A stretch of DNA of 64,000 nt from Planococcus sp. ISL-109 (GCF_018613655.1 NZ_JAGGPW010000014.1:1-64000), one strand, 5' to 3'. Counted from the stretch's first letter, positions 17,897 through 27,382 are shown. The notes: generated from the letters alone by a model not told the origin. A program made the numbers and translations.

Positions 17897-18388
17897 ATGA
17901 AACTTGAAATCTTTCAGCCGACTATCGAACAAAAAGATGTCCTACGAAATCTGATGGAGTTGTACCAGTACGATTTCTCTGAGTTCGAAGCTGAAGATAT
18001 AGATGAAGACGGCTTGTACGGTTACAAGCATCTCGACTACTATTGGACAATTCCCACCCATTTCCCGTTTCTCATCAAAGTGGATGGGAAGATTGCCGGA
18101 TTTGCATTGGTACGGGAGATAGCTTCAGAGGATTCAAATTGTTCATCCTATTTAAAAATATGCGAGTTTTTCATCATGAAAAAATACCGGAAGCAAGGAA
18201 CCGGCAAACAAGCCGCCTTTTATTTATTCGATCTCTTTCTTGGGGTATGGGAAGTGGCAGAACTTGAAACCAACCTTCCTGCACAAAGATTTTGGCGAAA
18301 AGTCATTTCTGAGTATACGAACAATAATTACTCAGAAATCCGGAAAGATCATTGGCATGGGCCGATTCAACGATTTCTGACGACTTAG
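17897..18388 (+). CDS. GNAT-family acetyltransferase
   Basis: This 163-residue protein has an acetyl-CoA motif, FFIMKKYRKQGTGKQAAFYLFD (about residues 93-114), preceded by the strand PFLIKVDGKIAGFALV. Its length and blocks suit the GNAT fold. The tail (WRKVISEYTNNNY) is the usual FW..V....T.. element of this subgroup. GGAGG lies seven bases before ATG 17897 and four before ATG 17894, so the second ATG is preferred. The acceptor substrate is not predictable. Confidence 0.85.
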   Translation: MKLEIFQPTIEQKDVLRNLMELYQYDFSEFEAEDIDEDGLYGYKHLDYYWTIPTHFPFLIKVDGKIAGFALVREIASEDSNCSSYLKICEFFIMKKYRKQGTGKQAAFYLFDLFLGVWEVAELETNLPAQRFWRKVISEYTNNNYSEIRKDHWHGPIQRFLTT

Positions 18389-18436
18389 TTTTTCAGTCCC
18401 CCCAAGCAAATTGCCCTAAACTAGAAAGAAAAAAAC

Positions 18437-18625
18437 ATTGTATATATCGCTTTCGAACAGCACGTTTCCTCCAACCTGACAGAAGTGATCCAGAATGAAG
18501 TTGGCGCAGAGTCAATTGAGTTGCACAATTTAAGTGTTTTGACTCCGGAAGATGAAGACAATGACGAAACTTACTTCACCTTGATGGAAAAGAATCTCGA
18601 CACTTTGGAAATGATGCTGAAATAG
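18437..18625 (+). pseudogene. 3' remnant of a zinc/manganese ABC transporter substrate-binding protein (ZnuA/AdcA type)
   Basis: The frame has no start codon and reads FEQHVSSNLTEVIQNEVGAE, then SIELHNLSVLTPEDEDNDETY and FTLMEKNLDTLEMMLK, given in separate pieces. This is the usual C-terminal domain of cluster A-I metal-binding proteins (E..V....A....E.GA....L..LS.L......D.Y...M..NL..L). All upstream parts are lost, and a stop codon lies 15 bases before the first recognisable residue. A good terminator follows at once. Confidence 0.7.
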
Positions 18626-18626
18626 A

Positions 18627-18662
18627 AAAAGCACCGCAGTTTGACTACTGCGGTGCTTTTTT
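18627..18662 (+). terminator. Intrinsic terminator of the metal-binding protein remnant
   Basis: AAGCACCGCAGT and ACTGCGGTGCTT form a 12-bp perfect stem, followed by T's. Confidence 0.85.
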
Positions 18663-18748
18663 GTCTTGACTGTAATGTGCTGAAATCGGTAGATTCCGGC
18701 CTTTTTTACAATCCACAGCTGATCAAGGTGCTTTCTTTGCTGTAGTTA

Positions 18749-20650
18749 TCAAGACATCGAATACTCATTTGCTGGTGCAACAGCTTCCGAAGCTTCCTGG
18801 ACGTTTTCATCATTCAGGAAATACTGCTCATACCAGACGCAGAAGCTGTAGATTGTCCATATATACCGGGCGTGATTTTCTTCGTTCTTATAATGCCGCT
18901 CAAGATATTCCAATAGTTTAGGCTGATCGAAAAACTCTTGCACATACTCTTGTTGGAATGTTGATTGAATTTTTTTGTAATATTTTTCTTCTCTCATCCA
19001 GTGGCGGATAGGAACCGGGAATCCGAGCTTTTTCCGTTTGGCCCAGTCTTCCGGGAGGTTGTTTAGCGCGGCATCCCGCAAAGCGACTTTCGACTTGCCG
19101 TAATCAACTCTCATATTTTCCGGCAGCTGTTTTGCCGCTTCAAACACTTTTTTATCCAGGAAAGGCACACGCAATTCAATCGAGTGGGCCATGCTCATTT
19201 TATCCGCCTTCAAGAGGATTGCCCGAGGCAGCCATAACTCCAAGTCCAGCGCCTGCATTTTATCGGTCTCGTTTTGATAGTTCATTTTCGAATAATAAGG
19301 ATCCACCACTTCCTGAACAGAAGGGCCGGCCTGATATTCTTTCTTCAAAATACCGAGTGCATCTTTTTCACTCCATACGAGTGCGTGGCCGATAAAACGC
19401 TCTTCAATGGGCTGCACAGCTTTCTGGAAGAATTTTCTGAACTGGTTCGATTGCGGCAAGATGTTCGAAAGCTGGGCAGCCGTATGTTGGACGGCTTTCG
19501 GCAAGCGCCGGTAGGAATTCAGCTTTTTAGACGGCTGATACCATTCGTACCCTCCGAACAATTCATCCGCTCCTTCACCGGATAGGATCACGGTCACTTC
19601 TTTACTGGCCATTTCGTTCAGAAAATATAACGGAATGATGGACGGATCGGAATGGGGCTCATCCATATGCCACTGGATTTCTGGAAAGACATCGAAACTT
19701 TCCTGGGCACTGACATAGCGCTGTTCAATTTCCACTCCCAGTTGTCCAGCTAGATCCACGGCAAGTTTCGTCTCATCAAACATGTCTTCATAATCTTCAA
19801 ATCCTACGGTAAAGGACTTTTGCGGCTTGAGCAAAGAAGTGATATAGCTGGAGTCGATTCCTCCGGACAAAAATGACCCTACCGGAACATCGCTGACCCG
19901 GTGGACGTCGACAGATTCCGCAACGGCCTCCTGAATCTCCTCGATATACTCCGTGTAACTCTTTTGCTGTTCCTTGAACTCACGGGAGAAATAAGCGACG
20001 GTCCGGATGTCCTCACCTTTTTCCATCACCAAATATGTTCCCGGCTGCACGCGGTATACGCCTTCGAAAAAGGTTTCTTCCAAGACCGAGTACTGGAAAG
20101 TCAAATACGGCTTCAAAGCTCGTTTGTTCAGTGTTTTCACAAATCCCGGGTGCTTCGTGAATGACTTGATTTCAGAGCCAAAGATGAACGATCCGTCGGG
20201 TATGTGGGTGTAATATAAAGGCTTGATGCCGAATGGATCTCTTGCTGCGATAAACTTCCCTTTCGGTTTGTCCCAAATCAGAAATGCGAACATGCCCCGC
20301 AATTTATCGATGATTTTCTCGCCAAAGTGAAGATAGCCTTTTAACAGCACCTCTGTATCAGAAGTGGTTGAGAACTCAAAACCCAGTTCCACCAACTCCG
20401 CCCGAATTTCACGGTAATTATAAATCTCTCCGTTGAATACAAGCACCACTTCATCAGCTTCTAACGGCTGATTGGCGGCACTTCTTAAATCCAATATGCT
20501 CAATCTGGAAAACCCAAGGCCCACCTGATTGTCGATATAGACGGACTGGTTGTCCGGCCCGCGATGCACAATGGTATTCAGCATATCGCCCAGTACAGTG
20601 TCATGATTTATCCCTTGAGAACCAGGAATATAACCTATAAATCCACACAT
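18749..20650 (-). CDS. asnB: Asparagine synthase (glutamine-hydrolysing)
   Basis: It converts aspartate to asparagine with glutamine and ATP. The mature protein starts MCGFIGYIPG with the catalytic Cys2 of the class II amidotransferase. That domain continues with IVHRGPDNQ, LVFNGEIYNYREIR and SDTEVLLKGY. The synthetase domain has the ATP pyrophosphatase loop VPVGSFLSGGIDSSYI near residue 250 and LSGEGADELFGGYEWY near 345. Start ATG 20650 has GAGGAG eight bases before it and places Cys at position 2. The longer frame from 20683 would block the nucleophile. Its 633 residues are closer to the AsnB/AsnO (YisO) group than to secondary-metabolite homologues. Confidence 0.93.
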   Translation of the reverse strand: MCGFIGYIPGSQGINHDTVLGDMLNTIVHRGPDNQSVYIDNQVGLGFSRLSILDLRSAANQPLEADEVVLVFNGEIYNYREIRAELVELGFEFSTTSDTEVLLKGYLHFGEKIIDKLRGMFAFLIWDKPKGKFIAARDPFGIKPLYYTHIPDGSFIFGSEIKSFTKHPGFVKTLNKRALKPYLTFQYSVLEETFFEGVYRVQPGTYLVMEKGEDIRTVAYFSREFKEQQKSYTEYIEEIQEAVAESVDVHRVSDVPVGSFLSGGIDSSYITSLLKPQKSFTVGFEDYEDMFDETKLAVDLAGQLGVEIEQRYVSAQESFDVFPEIQWHMDEPHSDPSIIPLYFLNEMASKEVTVILSGEGADELFGGYEWYQPSKKLNSYRRLPKAVQHTAAQLSNILPQSNQFRKFFQKAVQPIEERFIGHALVWSEKDALGILKKEYQAGPSVQEVVDPYYSKMNYQNETDKMQALDLELWLPRAILLKADKMSMAHSIELRVPFLDKKVFEAAKQLPENMRVDYGKSKVALRDAALNNLPEDWAKRKKLGFPVPIRHWMREEKYYKKIQSTFQQEYVQEFFDQPKLLEYLERHYKNEENHARYIWTIYSFCVWYEQYFLNDENVQEASEAVAPANEYSMS

Positions 20651-20749
20651 CCTAAATCTCCTCATTTCTACTTCATTACACATGAGTATAGAAATGAATT
20701 ATGGAGAAAATATGGAGGGTGAATTCATAGCTCTTTTTCCTATAAAACT

Positions 20750-22159
20750 TTAACTGTACGCATCAGTTTTTTCAATGCTGTATGGAAGAGTTACGATAAA
20801 CCGTGTTCCTTTATGCTCTTCGCTTTCCATCTGGATGGTTCCTGAAATCTGCTTGGCCAGCTCTGCGGCAATGGCAAGACCCAGCCCCGTTCCCCCGGTC
20901 GCCCGAGACCGTGATTTATCCAAACGATAGAACCTATCGAATATTAGAGACTGATCGTTTTCAGGTATCCCTGCCCCCGTATCTTCGATGATGAATTCAA
21001 TATTCTGTTCTTTCATCCGGACATAAAGGCCAACCGACCCTTGTTCCGTATAATTTATAGCGTTTTCCAGCAGATTGAGCAGAATCTGTTCAAGCTTCAT
21101 GCCGTCTGTCAAGACTGCTTTGTCGTTTCCATCAAACTCTACATTGACCACAAGCCCTTTCTCAGTGGCTTTCAAATTCACTTTAGCCTGCAACGTCTGG
21201 ACAAAGTCCTCTATATCAACTTCCTGGACTTGGAGGGCATATTCCCCTTCTTCCATTTTCGATAAATCAAATAGCTCCTGGATCAGCTTGGCGAGCCTCG
21301 ATGCTTCACCATCAATAATCGACGCATAACGACCTAGCTCTTGCGGGGTCTCGTACTTTCCTTCTTTTATCAATTTTGCATAGCCGCTTAAATAAGATGT
21401 AGGGGTTCTCAGCTCGTGTGAAATATTCGCCAAAAATTCACTGCGTGTTTTTCGGTAATTGTTCAGCTCCACACTTAAATCATTGATTGCGCTCCCCAAA
21501 GACCCCAGTTCGTCACGGCTATTCACTTCCACATGCGTATTTAAATTGCCTTTTGCGATTTCGCGAGTCGCCTTCTCCATCTTGACCAGCGGCCTGGATA
21601 AATACCAGACGATAAAAAATGTATAGCCTATTGCAATCAATATAGTGGCCACTATCGCCCATATCATCCAGTCTCTCACGTTGTGCATCTTGTTATGCAG
21701 TTCATCAATGGAAGAAAAGATCATGACCCCGCCTTCAAACGCACCATTGTCAAAAATAGGCTCCACGAAATAATAGAAGTTTTCCTGGCTGTCCGCATTA
21801 AACCTTTCTCCCTCTATAGTTTCTCCATTTTGGAGGCGGGACACCCAGTCCATTGGAAGATGGGACCCTTCATTGAATTCCATGATATTGCCATGCGTTA
21901 TATGTCCATTGGAATTTAAAAACAGCACTTCGTGTTCAAAAAAGAGGTCGAGATGCTGATAGATTTCCTCAGGGGATTGATCCCTCTCCACCCACTCGAC
22001 TTCAAGGCTTTGTGCGATGGACTTGACGTTATCGTTCAAATAAATGGAGTAGACGTTCAGGAATATCCGGTCGATCAAGAACGCGAACGGAATCAGTATG
22101 CTTAAAAAAAGGGCCATGATCACCAAACCGAGCTTCAAAACAATTCCATTACGCTTCAT
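20750..22159 (-). CDS. Sensor histidine kinase
   Basis: This membrane kinase of 469 residues has TM1 about 10-30, an extracytoplasmic sensor region, TM2 about 165-185 and a HAMP linker. The dimerisation/phosphoacceptor box is FLANISHELRTPTSYLSGYA. The ATPase motifs are LLNLLENAINYTEQ (N box), DTGAGIP and GGTGLGLAIA. It overlaps the 3' end of the response regulator gene. ATG 22159 is preferred to 22168 because AAGGA lies eight bases upstream. The signal is unknown. The pair lies upstream of asnB in the same direction but about 100 bases away. Confidence 0.92.
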   Translation of the reverse strand: MKRNGIVLKLGLVIMALFLSILIPFAFLIDRIFLNVYSIYLNDNVKSIAQSLEVEWVERDQSPEEIYQHLDLFFEHEVLFLNSNGHITHGNIMEFNEGSHLPMDWVSRLQNGETIEGERFNADSQENFYYFVEPIFDNGAFEGGVMIFSSIDELHNKMHNVRDWMIWAIVATILIAIGYTFFIVWYLSRPLVKMEKATREIAKGNLNTHVEVNSRDELGSLGSAINDLSVELNNYRKTRSEFLANISHELRTPTSYLSGYAKLIKEGKYETPQELGRYASIIDGEASRLAKLIQELFDLSKMEEGEYALQVQEVDIEDFVQTLQAKVNLKATEKGLVVNVEFDGNDKAVLTDGMKLEQILLNLLENAINYTEQGSVGLYVRMKEQNIEFIIEDTGAGIPENDQSLIFDRFYRLDKSRSRATGGTGLGLAIAAELAKQISGTIQMESEEHKGTRFIVTLPYSIEKTDAYS

Positions 22160-22859
22160 CTGCCGCATCCTTCAGTTCCAGTTGATAACCTAGGCCCCAA
22201 ACCGTTTTGATGATCGGCACATCCGAATGGAGCTTCCTGAATTTCAACCGGATGTTTTTAATATGCGAATCAATGGCCCTTACATCTCGAATTTCTGAAT
22301 AATCCCATACTAAATCAAGAATTTCTTCGCGTGTGAAAATTTTATTCGGAGACCCTGCCAGCAATTCGATGATCGCGTATTCTTTTGCCGTGAGTTCCAT
22401 TTTCCTGCCACAGAAAACCACTTGCTTGTCCTGTTTATTGACAATCAGTTTTTTATCTTTCAAGACGATCATGGAATCGCGGCCATCTTTACCTTCTGCC
22501 TGATCGCTGCGCCTCAGCAGTGCATTTACCCGCGCTTTCAATTCCTCAAAATCAAAGGGCTTCACTAAATAATCATCCGCTCCGAGCTGAAGGCCTTTTA
22601 CACGATCTTCAATAGCGGACCTGGCCGTCAGCATAAGAATCGGCATATTAGAATTGCGCCTGATTTCTTTGCAGACATCAAACCCGTCCGTAAAAGGAAT
22701 CATGATATCCAATATCAATAAATCGTATGGCTGCTCTTTTACAAGCTGCAGCGCCTTTGCGCCGTCGTAGGCGAAAACAAGCTCGAACTCGCCTTCCAAA
22801 TGAATACGGATAAGATCGCACATCAACTTCTCATCTTCAACTACAAGAAAACGTTTCAT
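22149..22859 (-). CDS. OmpR/PhoB-family response regulator
   Basis: The receiver domain (residues 1-120) has the acidic pair EDE, phosphoacceptor Asp in LLILDIMIP, Thr in MLTAR and Lys in YLVKPF. The C-terminal winged helix (about 140-232) shows LTAKEYAIIELLAGSPNKIF, ending RGLGYQ-like VWGLGYQLE. At 236 residues it is normal length. It is translationally coupled to the downstream histidine kinase by overlap. Confidence 0.94.
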   Translation of the reverse strand: MKRFLVVEDEKLMCDLIRIHLEGEFELVFAYDGAKALQLVKEQPYDLLILDIMIPFTDGFDVCKEIRRNSNMPILMLTARSAIEDRVKGLQLGADDYLVKPFDFEELKARVNALLRRSDQAEGKDGRDSMIVLKDKKLIVNKQDKQVVFCGRKMELTAKEYAIIELLAGSPNKIFTREEILDLVWDYSEIRDVRAIDSHIKNIRLKFRKLHSDVPIIKTVWGLGYQLELKDAADEA

Positions 22860-23035
22860 TGTCTCTTCCCTTCTAAAAGTAATATCCAGGCATAATATAC
22901 TCCACCAAAGCGCCGCATAGCGACATGGTCTTTCATCCCTTCGGTTAAAGAGTCATCAATTTCCATCAGGATAACATACAATCGAAAAATATTTCCTGAC
23001 TGCGCAGCCAGCCGGTTTACGCGGCAGACTGGGTT

Positions 23036-24421
23036 TCAGCTTAATGATTTTTCGCTTCCGCCTTTTTCCGACGTTTTTTTTTTCATTGCGTGTGATTTGA
23101 ACCTGAAAAACAAGTAGATGGCACGCAACGTAATATCTGCTGCAATCGCAAGCCAAATTCCTGCAATTCCCATTTCCAAATAAATACCCAGAAAGTATAT
23201 GCCCACAATCCGAACCGCCCACATCCCGATTGCGGTGCTGTACATCGGCGACTTTGTATCACCCAAACCTTGCAGCGCACCGGTCAAGATCAACCCTACT
23301 GCCAGCGCCGGTTGGGCAAAGGCATCGATCCGAAGAGCGATGGACACCATTTCAATCGCTTCCGGATCTTGCGTAAACCATGAGGCAAACCACGGTGCCC
23401 ATATAAACATGACCAGACCGATGAAACTCATAAACACCACACCGATAGCAGCCGTCAACAGCCCGTAATGATAAGCCTCCCGCCAGTTGCCGGCTCCCCA
23501 GCTTTGGCCCACCAGCGTGGTTGCTGCAAGCGCCAGCCCGTATCCCGGCATATAGGAAAACATCTCGATATTTCCCGCAATGGTATGTGCAGCAAATGTC
23601 TTCGTCCCGATTGCGACAATCAGCCCAAAATAAACGACTTGGCCAATCCGCATAATCATTCTTTCCGCAGCTGCCGGCACAGCCAAATAAACCATTTCTT
23701 TTGTATGTTTATCCCATGAAAATAAAGTGAGGAGAGAAACCGCCAAGCTGGACTTCTTCAAGTAGCGCCACAGTAGCCAAGTGCCCAAGACCCGGACAAA
23801 CAAAGTAGTCCAAGCCGCTCCCGCAACTCCCCAGCCACCCCAATCACCGATGCCGAAAATAAAAATATAATTTAATGGGATATGAACGATGTTGATGATC
23901 CACGCTACCTTCATCGGGCTTTTGGTATCGCCGCCCGCCCTGAGTATGCTGCCGATCAAAGTCATCCAAGCAAGGAACAGCGCACCGCCCCCGACAATCT
24001 TCAAGTAAATGGCCCCAATCCGGACCACTTCGTCCTCGGCGCCGAACAGTGACATCAGAAATTCTGAACCGAACCACGTCAGGATGCTCAGAATGACAGC
24101 TACTACTGTCCCAAACCCGAGCGATTCCTGCGCAACTTTTCTGGCACCGGAAAGGTCGTCTGCCCCTAATTTTCGTGCAACAAGTGAAGAAGTCCCCACC
24201 CCCAAAGCCATAAAGAGCGCCAAATAGATGGCTAACACCGCAGTGGCTATTCCCACTGCCGTGACTTCCTGCAATCCGATCCGCGCGATGAACAGCGTGT
24301 CCACAAACCCAACCACCGTTTGCAATAAATATTCGACCATTGCCGGAATTGCCAGCAACAGAATGATTTTCACCTTTTCACTTTTTGAACTAGGGCCTTG
24401 CAACCCATTTAATTGTTTCAT
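23036..24421 (-). CDS. MATE-family multidrug/toxic-compound exporter
   Basis: The 461-residue protein has about twelve membrane helices in two similar halves. The N-lobe contains IPAMVEYLLQTVVGFVDTLF and GVGTSSLVARKLGADD. The C-lobe contains PAAAERMIMRIGQVVYFGLI and ALAATTLVGQSWGAGN, the typical duplicated MATE pattern. It uses a Na+ or H+ gradient to export cationic compounds. Start ATG 24421 has AAGGGAG eight bases upstream. The longer frame lacks a site. The gene appears to stand alone. Confidence 0.92.
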   Translation of the reverse strand: MKQLNGLQGPSSKSEKVKIILLLAIPAMVEYLLQTVVGFVDTLFIARIGLQEVTAVGIATAVLAIYLALFMALGVGTSSLVARKLGADDLSGARKVAQESLGFGTVVAVILSILTWFGSEFLMSLFGAEDEVVRIGAIYLKIVGGGALFLAWMTLIGSILRAGGDTKSPMKVAWIINIVHIPLNYIFIFGIGDWGGWGVAGAAWTTLFVRVLGTWLLWRYLKKSSLAVSLLTLFSWDKHTKEMVYLAVPAAAERMIMRIGQVVYFGLIVAIGTKTFAAHTIAGNIEMFSYMPGYGLALAATTLVGQSWGAGNWREAYHYGLLTAAIGVVFMSFIGLVMFIWAPWFASWFTQDPEAIEMVSIALRIDAFAQPALAVGLILTGALQGLGDTKSPMYSTAIGMWAVRIVGIYFLGIYLEMGIAGIWLAIAADITLRAIYLFFRFKSHAMKKKTSEKGGSEKSLS

Positions 24422-24606
24422 AACGATATCTCCCTTTTGAGAACCTACTACCATTATGTACTTGAGAAGAAAAAAGTGAAAATTGTTTTTTCTGAATTCA
24501 CTCTTCAGTATTGATCTACTTAAATGAAAAAATGACTATTTCACATTAGCTTATATACTGTTCTTCTCGAATTCTATAAATCTATCGCCTGCTGCAGATC
24601 TATACC

Positions 24607-24689
24607 GTTCGTAAAAGTACCCTTCCGTGAACAAAAAGAAAAGGAACTTCTTATACGAAGTTCCTTTTCTTCCGGGTGGTATGCAAACT
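24607..24689 (-). repeat. Terminator-like repeat element, copy C
   Basis: It starts GTTCGTAAAAGTACCCTTCC, has the GAACAAAAAG junction, then an AAAGGAACTTC/GAAGTTCCTTTT hairpin, and ends TTCCGGGTGGTATGCAAACT. On the minus strand it is 25 bases after msrA and looks like its terminator. Confidence 0.75.
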
Positions 24690-24714
24690 AGATTTCTACT
24701 TTGAATATTCTCCC

Positions 24715-25185
24715 TTACTTATACCTACTTAATATTTCTTCTGGAATATGGCAATAATCATTTGGACATCTAGCTAACCTATCTTGATGTTCTTCTGCAC
24801 TTCTCACATAGTTTGTAAGAGGTAATACTTCGACAACTATAAGGTCATAATCATTTCTCTCACTAAGAAACGCCTTCGCCTCTATTAAGTGGTCAGGATT
24901 TTCACTATATACGCCCGTTCTGTATTTCTCGCCAACATCCTGTCCTTGTTTATTCAAACTGTATGGATCAATGATTTCAAATAAATACCCCATTAAGTCT
25001 CTCATTGTTACAACTGTCGGATCAAATCCTGTTTTTACACATTCGGCGTACCCATCATAATCCGACTCAAGTATATGACTGGTTCCATTCGCTCTTCCTG
25101 CTTCTGTAAACTCCACTCCAGGCAACGTTTTTATAAAAGCTTGTACTCCCCATAAACATCCACCGGCAAAATATACTACTTCCAT
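24715..25185 (-). CDS. msrA: Peptide-methionine (S)-S-oxide reductase
   Basis: It repairs oxidised methionine in proteins. The catalytic motif GGCLWG (usually GCFWG) is at residues 8-13 with the nucleophile at Cys10. Further family blocks are FEIIDPYSLNKQGQDVGEKY and the C-terminal AEEHQDRLARCPNDYCHI with likely resolving cysteines. At 156 residues it is slightly shorter than the typical 170-180. No msrB is fused or adjacent. Repeat copy C follows as terminator. Confidence 0.92.
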   Translation of the reverse strand: MEVVYFAGGCLWGVQAFIKTLPGVEFTEAGRANGTSHILESDYDGYAECVKTGFDPTVVTMRDLMGYLFEIIDPYSLNKQGQDVGEKYRTGVYSENPDHLIEAKAFLSERNDYDLIVVEVLPLTNYVRSAEEHQDRLARCPNDYCHIPEEILSRYK

Positions 25186-25279
25186 ATCAACTCTCCTCTT
25201 TGTTTAAGAATACGAAAATTTCATTACAAGTAAATAGCAGGAAAAAACGTAGTCACCAAGTCTACTACACAGTGAACTA

Positions 25280-25368
25280 CCAACCACTTAACGCTTTTAC
25301 ACGCTGTTTGAAGCGCGGGCTTCCCAACAACCCCTGGACAGTCGGTTCCTTGATTGGAGCTCCGCAGT
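25280..25368 (-). mobile_element. Probable right end / omega-RNA region of the tnpB remnant
   Basis: Downstream of the tnpB frame on the minus strand the sequence GGGAAGCCCGCGCTTCAAAC forms a short GC hairpin. This is typical of IS605-type right ends, where the guide RNA of TnpB is encoded. The exact end is not identifiable. Confidence 0.35.
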
Positions 25369-25650
25369 TCATGCGGTTAGGAGGCGCATAGCCTCACATT
25401 TGATATTGATACTTGCGTTCACATCCAGCTCGTGATGCGCTGAACAGGACGGGCAGACCCACTGGCGCAAGGCGGGGCTGTCCACTTCCTTCAGCCAAAG
25501 CAGCTCTTTTTTTAACTGGGTCAGCTGGGAGGAACAATGGGTGTAGCCTAAGCCTTTCCTGGTCTCTTCAAAAAAGTGTTCCAGTGCCCAGGAAATATTT
25601 GAACACAAAGCGGCTACAGCCGATGGTCTTGGCGATCTGCGCTTTATACG
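25369..25650 (-). pseudogene. Internally deleted IS200/IS605-type tnpB remnant
   Basis: On the minus strand the pieces read, with a frame change, KAQIAKTIGCSRFVF, then FEETRKGLGYTHCSSQLTQL, KKELLWLKEVDSPALRQ, WVCPSCSAHHELDVNAS and INIKCEAMRLLTA. These are the N-terminal region and then the zinc ribbon/C-terminus of TnpB. The central RuvC nuclease (about 250 residues) is deleted and the first 16 or so residues are missing. It cannot be active. Confidence 0.75.
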
Positions 25651-25976
25651 AAGCCCTTCCCTTATGATAAAGTGAGGTTATCTCAACCTAGGATGTACGC
25701 CAGTTCAGCGAGTGAATCGATGTTTTTACGGACGGATTATCCAGTTAATATTTAATTAACGGGCCAGGATAGTTGAACAAGCCACTAGTAAAGATAATAA
25801 TAGCGAGTGAATGGCTAATGTTTTTTGAGAGTAATTATGTATCATTCACTAAAGAGGGATGTAATAAATTCCATCCCTCTTTAACGATCCGTGGATCAAC
25901 TAACAATCCGCGAGAGATGAGGAATGATTGAAGTGTCTCTTTATACTAACTCAAATAATAGAAAGGGGATAACTCT

Positions 25977-27017
25977 ATGAAAGCTGTTCAAGTGACTGGA
26001 TACGGTGATGTAGATAAGTTAGAAATAGTTGAATTAGCTATGCCAGAACCTAAAGACCATGAAGTGCTCATTAAGGTAAAGGCTTGTGCCATTAATAATA
26101 CGGAAATTTGGATGAGAGAAGGAGCTTACGGCACTGGCTCGAAGTCCGGATGGCGACCAGAAGGAGTACACTTTCCCCGCACACCTGGTTCTGATATATC
26201 AGGGAGAATAGTAAAGGCAGGGAAACTTGTAGAGGAATCCATGATTGGAAAAGATGTTGTCCTTTTCCCATTCACATCAAGTGGAGATGAAGGATTTGAG
26301 CATATTTCAGAAGATATGTCCTTCATTGGTTCAGAATATGATGGTGGATATGCGGAATACGTCGTGTGGAATGCTGACCTTTGTTTTGATATGCCTCTTT
26401 CCAACTATACAGAAAGTGGAGTTTTTTCTGTTAGTGGGTTGACTGCATGGCATATGGCAGAACAAATTCAAGCTCAATCTGGGGAGACTATTATGGTAAC
26501 CGGGGCAAACGGTGGTGTTGGATCTTTAAATGTACAAATTGCCTCTAAAGTATTCGGTGCTACAGTCATTGCAATTGTTGGTGACTTAGATTTGAAAGAA
26601 AGAATGAAGGAATTGGGAGCAACACACGTGTTGTCTTATAAATCAAATAATCTTGCTAAAGAAATAATAGAAGTGAATGGCGGTCCGATTGACTCAGTAT
26701 TAGATGTTGTAGGCGATGCTTTGTTCTCAACCTCCCTTCAGGTACTGAAGAAGGGTGGGAAATTCTGTACATCTGGGTCTGCAGGTGGCCAGAACACAGA
26801 GCTTGATTTTAGAACTTTGTATTTAAAACATATTACTCTTTATGGGTCTGTTTTGGGCACTAGGGAAGAATTTAAACGTATGCTTAACGCTATTTCTGAA
26901 GGTAAAATTAAACCGGTCATCGATCGGACTTTTCCTTTGGAAAAAGCAAGAGAAGCTCAAATTTATTTTAAAAAAACGGGGAAATTAGGAAAGATTGTCT
27001 TGCTGCCAGAAGAATAA
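25977..27017 (+). CDS. Zinc-free medium-chain dehydrogenase/reductase (quinone oxidoreductase-like)
   Basis: This 346-residue MDR-superfamily protein opens MKAVQVTGYGDVDKLEI. The nucleotide-binding motif is ETIMVTGANGGVGSLNVQIA near residues 168-187, followed by MKELGATHVLSYK. The C-terminal fold ends ARE-containing EKAREAQIYFKKTGKLGKI. The zinc ligands of alcohol dehydrogenases are not seen, which points to the quinone-oxidoreductase branch. The electron acceptor is unknown. A strong hairpin terminator follows at 27082-27133. Confidence 0.88.
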   Translation: MKAVQVTGYGDVDKLEIVELAMPEPKDHEVLIKVKACAINNTEIWMREGAYGTGSKSGWRPEGVHFPRTPGSDISGRIVKAGKLVEESMIGKDVVLFPFTSSGDEGFEHISEDMSFIGSEYDGGYAEYVVWNADLCFDMPLSNYTESGVFSVSGLTAWHMAEQIQAQSGETIMVTGANGGVGSLNVQIASKVFGATVIAIVGDLDLKERMKELGATHVLSYKSNNLAKEIIEVNGGPIDSVLDVVGDALFSTSLQVLKKGGKFCTSGSAGGQNTELDFRTLYLKHITLYGSVLGTREEFKRMLNAISEGKIKPVIDRTFPLEKAREAQIYFKKTGKLGKIVLLPEE

Positions 27018-27081
27018 GTAAATTCTAAAAGGGTATTCTATTATTATAATTTTATCATATTGTTAAACAACTAAAAACACG

Positions 27082-27133
27082 AAAAAGAACGTTCGTAAAT
27101 GTGTAAAAACACTTTACGAACGTTCTTTTTTTC
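27082..27133 (+). terminator. Hairpin terminator, shared with 59986-60035
   Basis: AAAGAACGTTCGTAAA and TTTACGAACGTTCTTT form a long stem around GTGTAAAAACAC, followed by T's. An almost identical hairpin lies beside the acuI-like gene at 59986-60035. Confidence 0.8.
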
Positions 27134-27202
27134 AATCGACATTTACGAACTTCATAGAGCATTAAGCTCGCCTGCTAATTGAAGCAACTGGCTAGGAGCA
27201 TC

Positions 27203-27382
27203 TTAACACTTAACAATCGTTCTCCCTAAATGTTCACCATTTTTAATGAATTCAATCGTTTCTGGCACTTGTTCGAGTGAAATTTCATTTGCCAACGTCG
27301 TTTGGGAGATGTTCCATTCATTCGCCATCTTCGCCCAAATAGCTTCGATTGCAGAAGATTGATCTGATTGCAAATTAGTCAA
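27203..27382 (-). pseudogene. Duplicated 3' end of the AcuI/YhdH-type oxidoreductase gene
   Basis: The frame reads AIWAKMANEWNISQTTLANE, then ISLEQVPETIEFIKNGEHLG and RTIVKC. It differs from the last 50 residues of the intact gene at 60116-61102 at only a few positions. There is no start or nucleotide-binding domain. Identity ends abruptly upstream at QSDQSSAIEA. Together with the shared hairpin at 27082-27133, it is a copied block. Confidence 0.8.
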
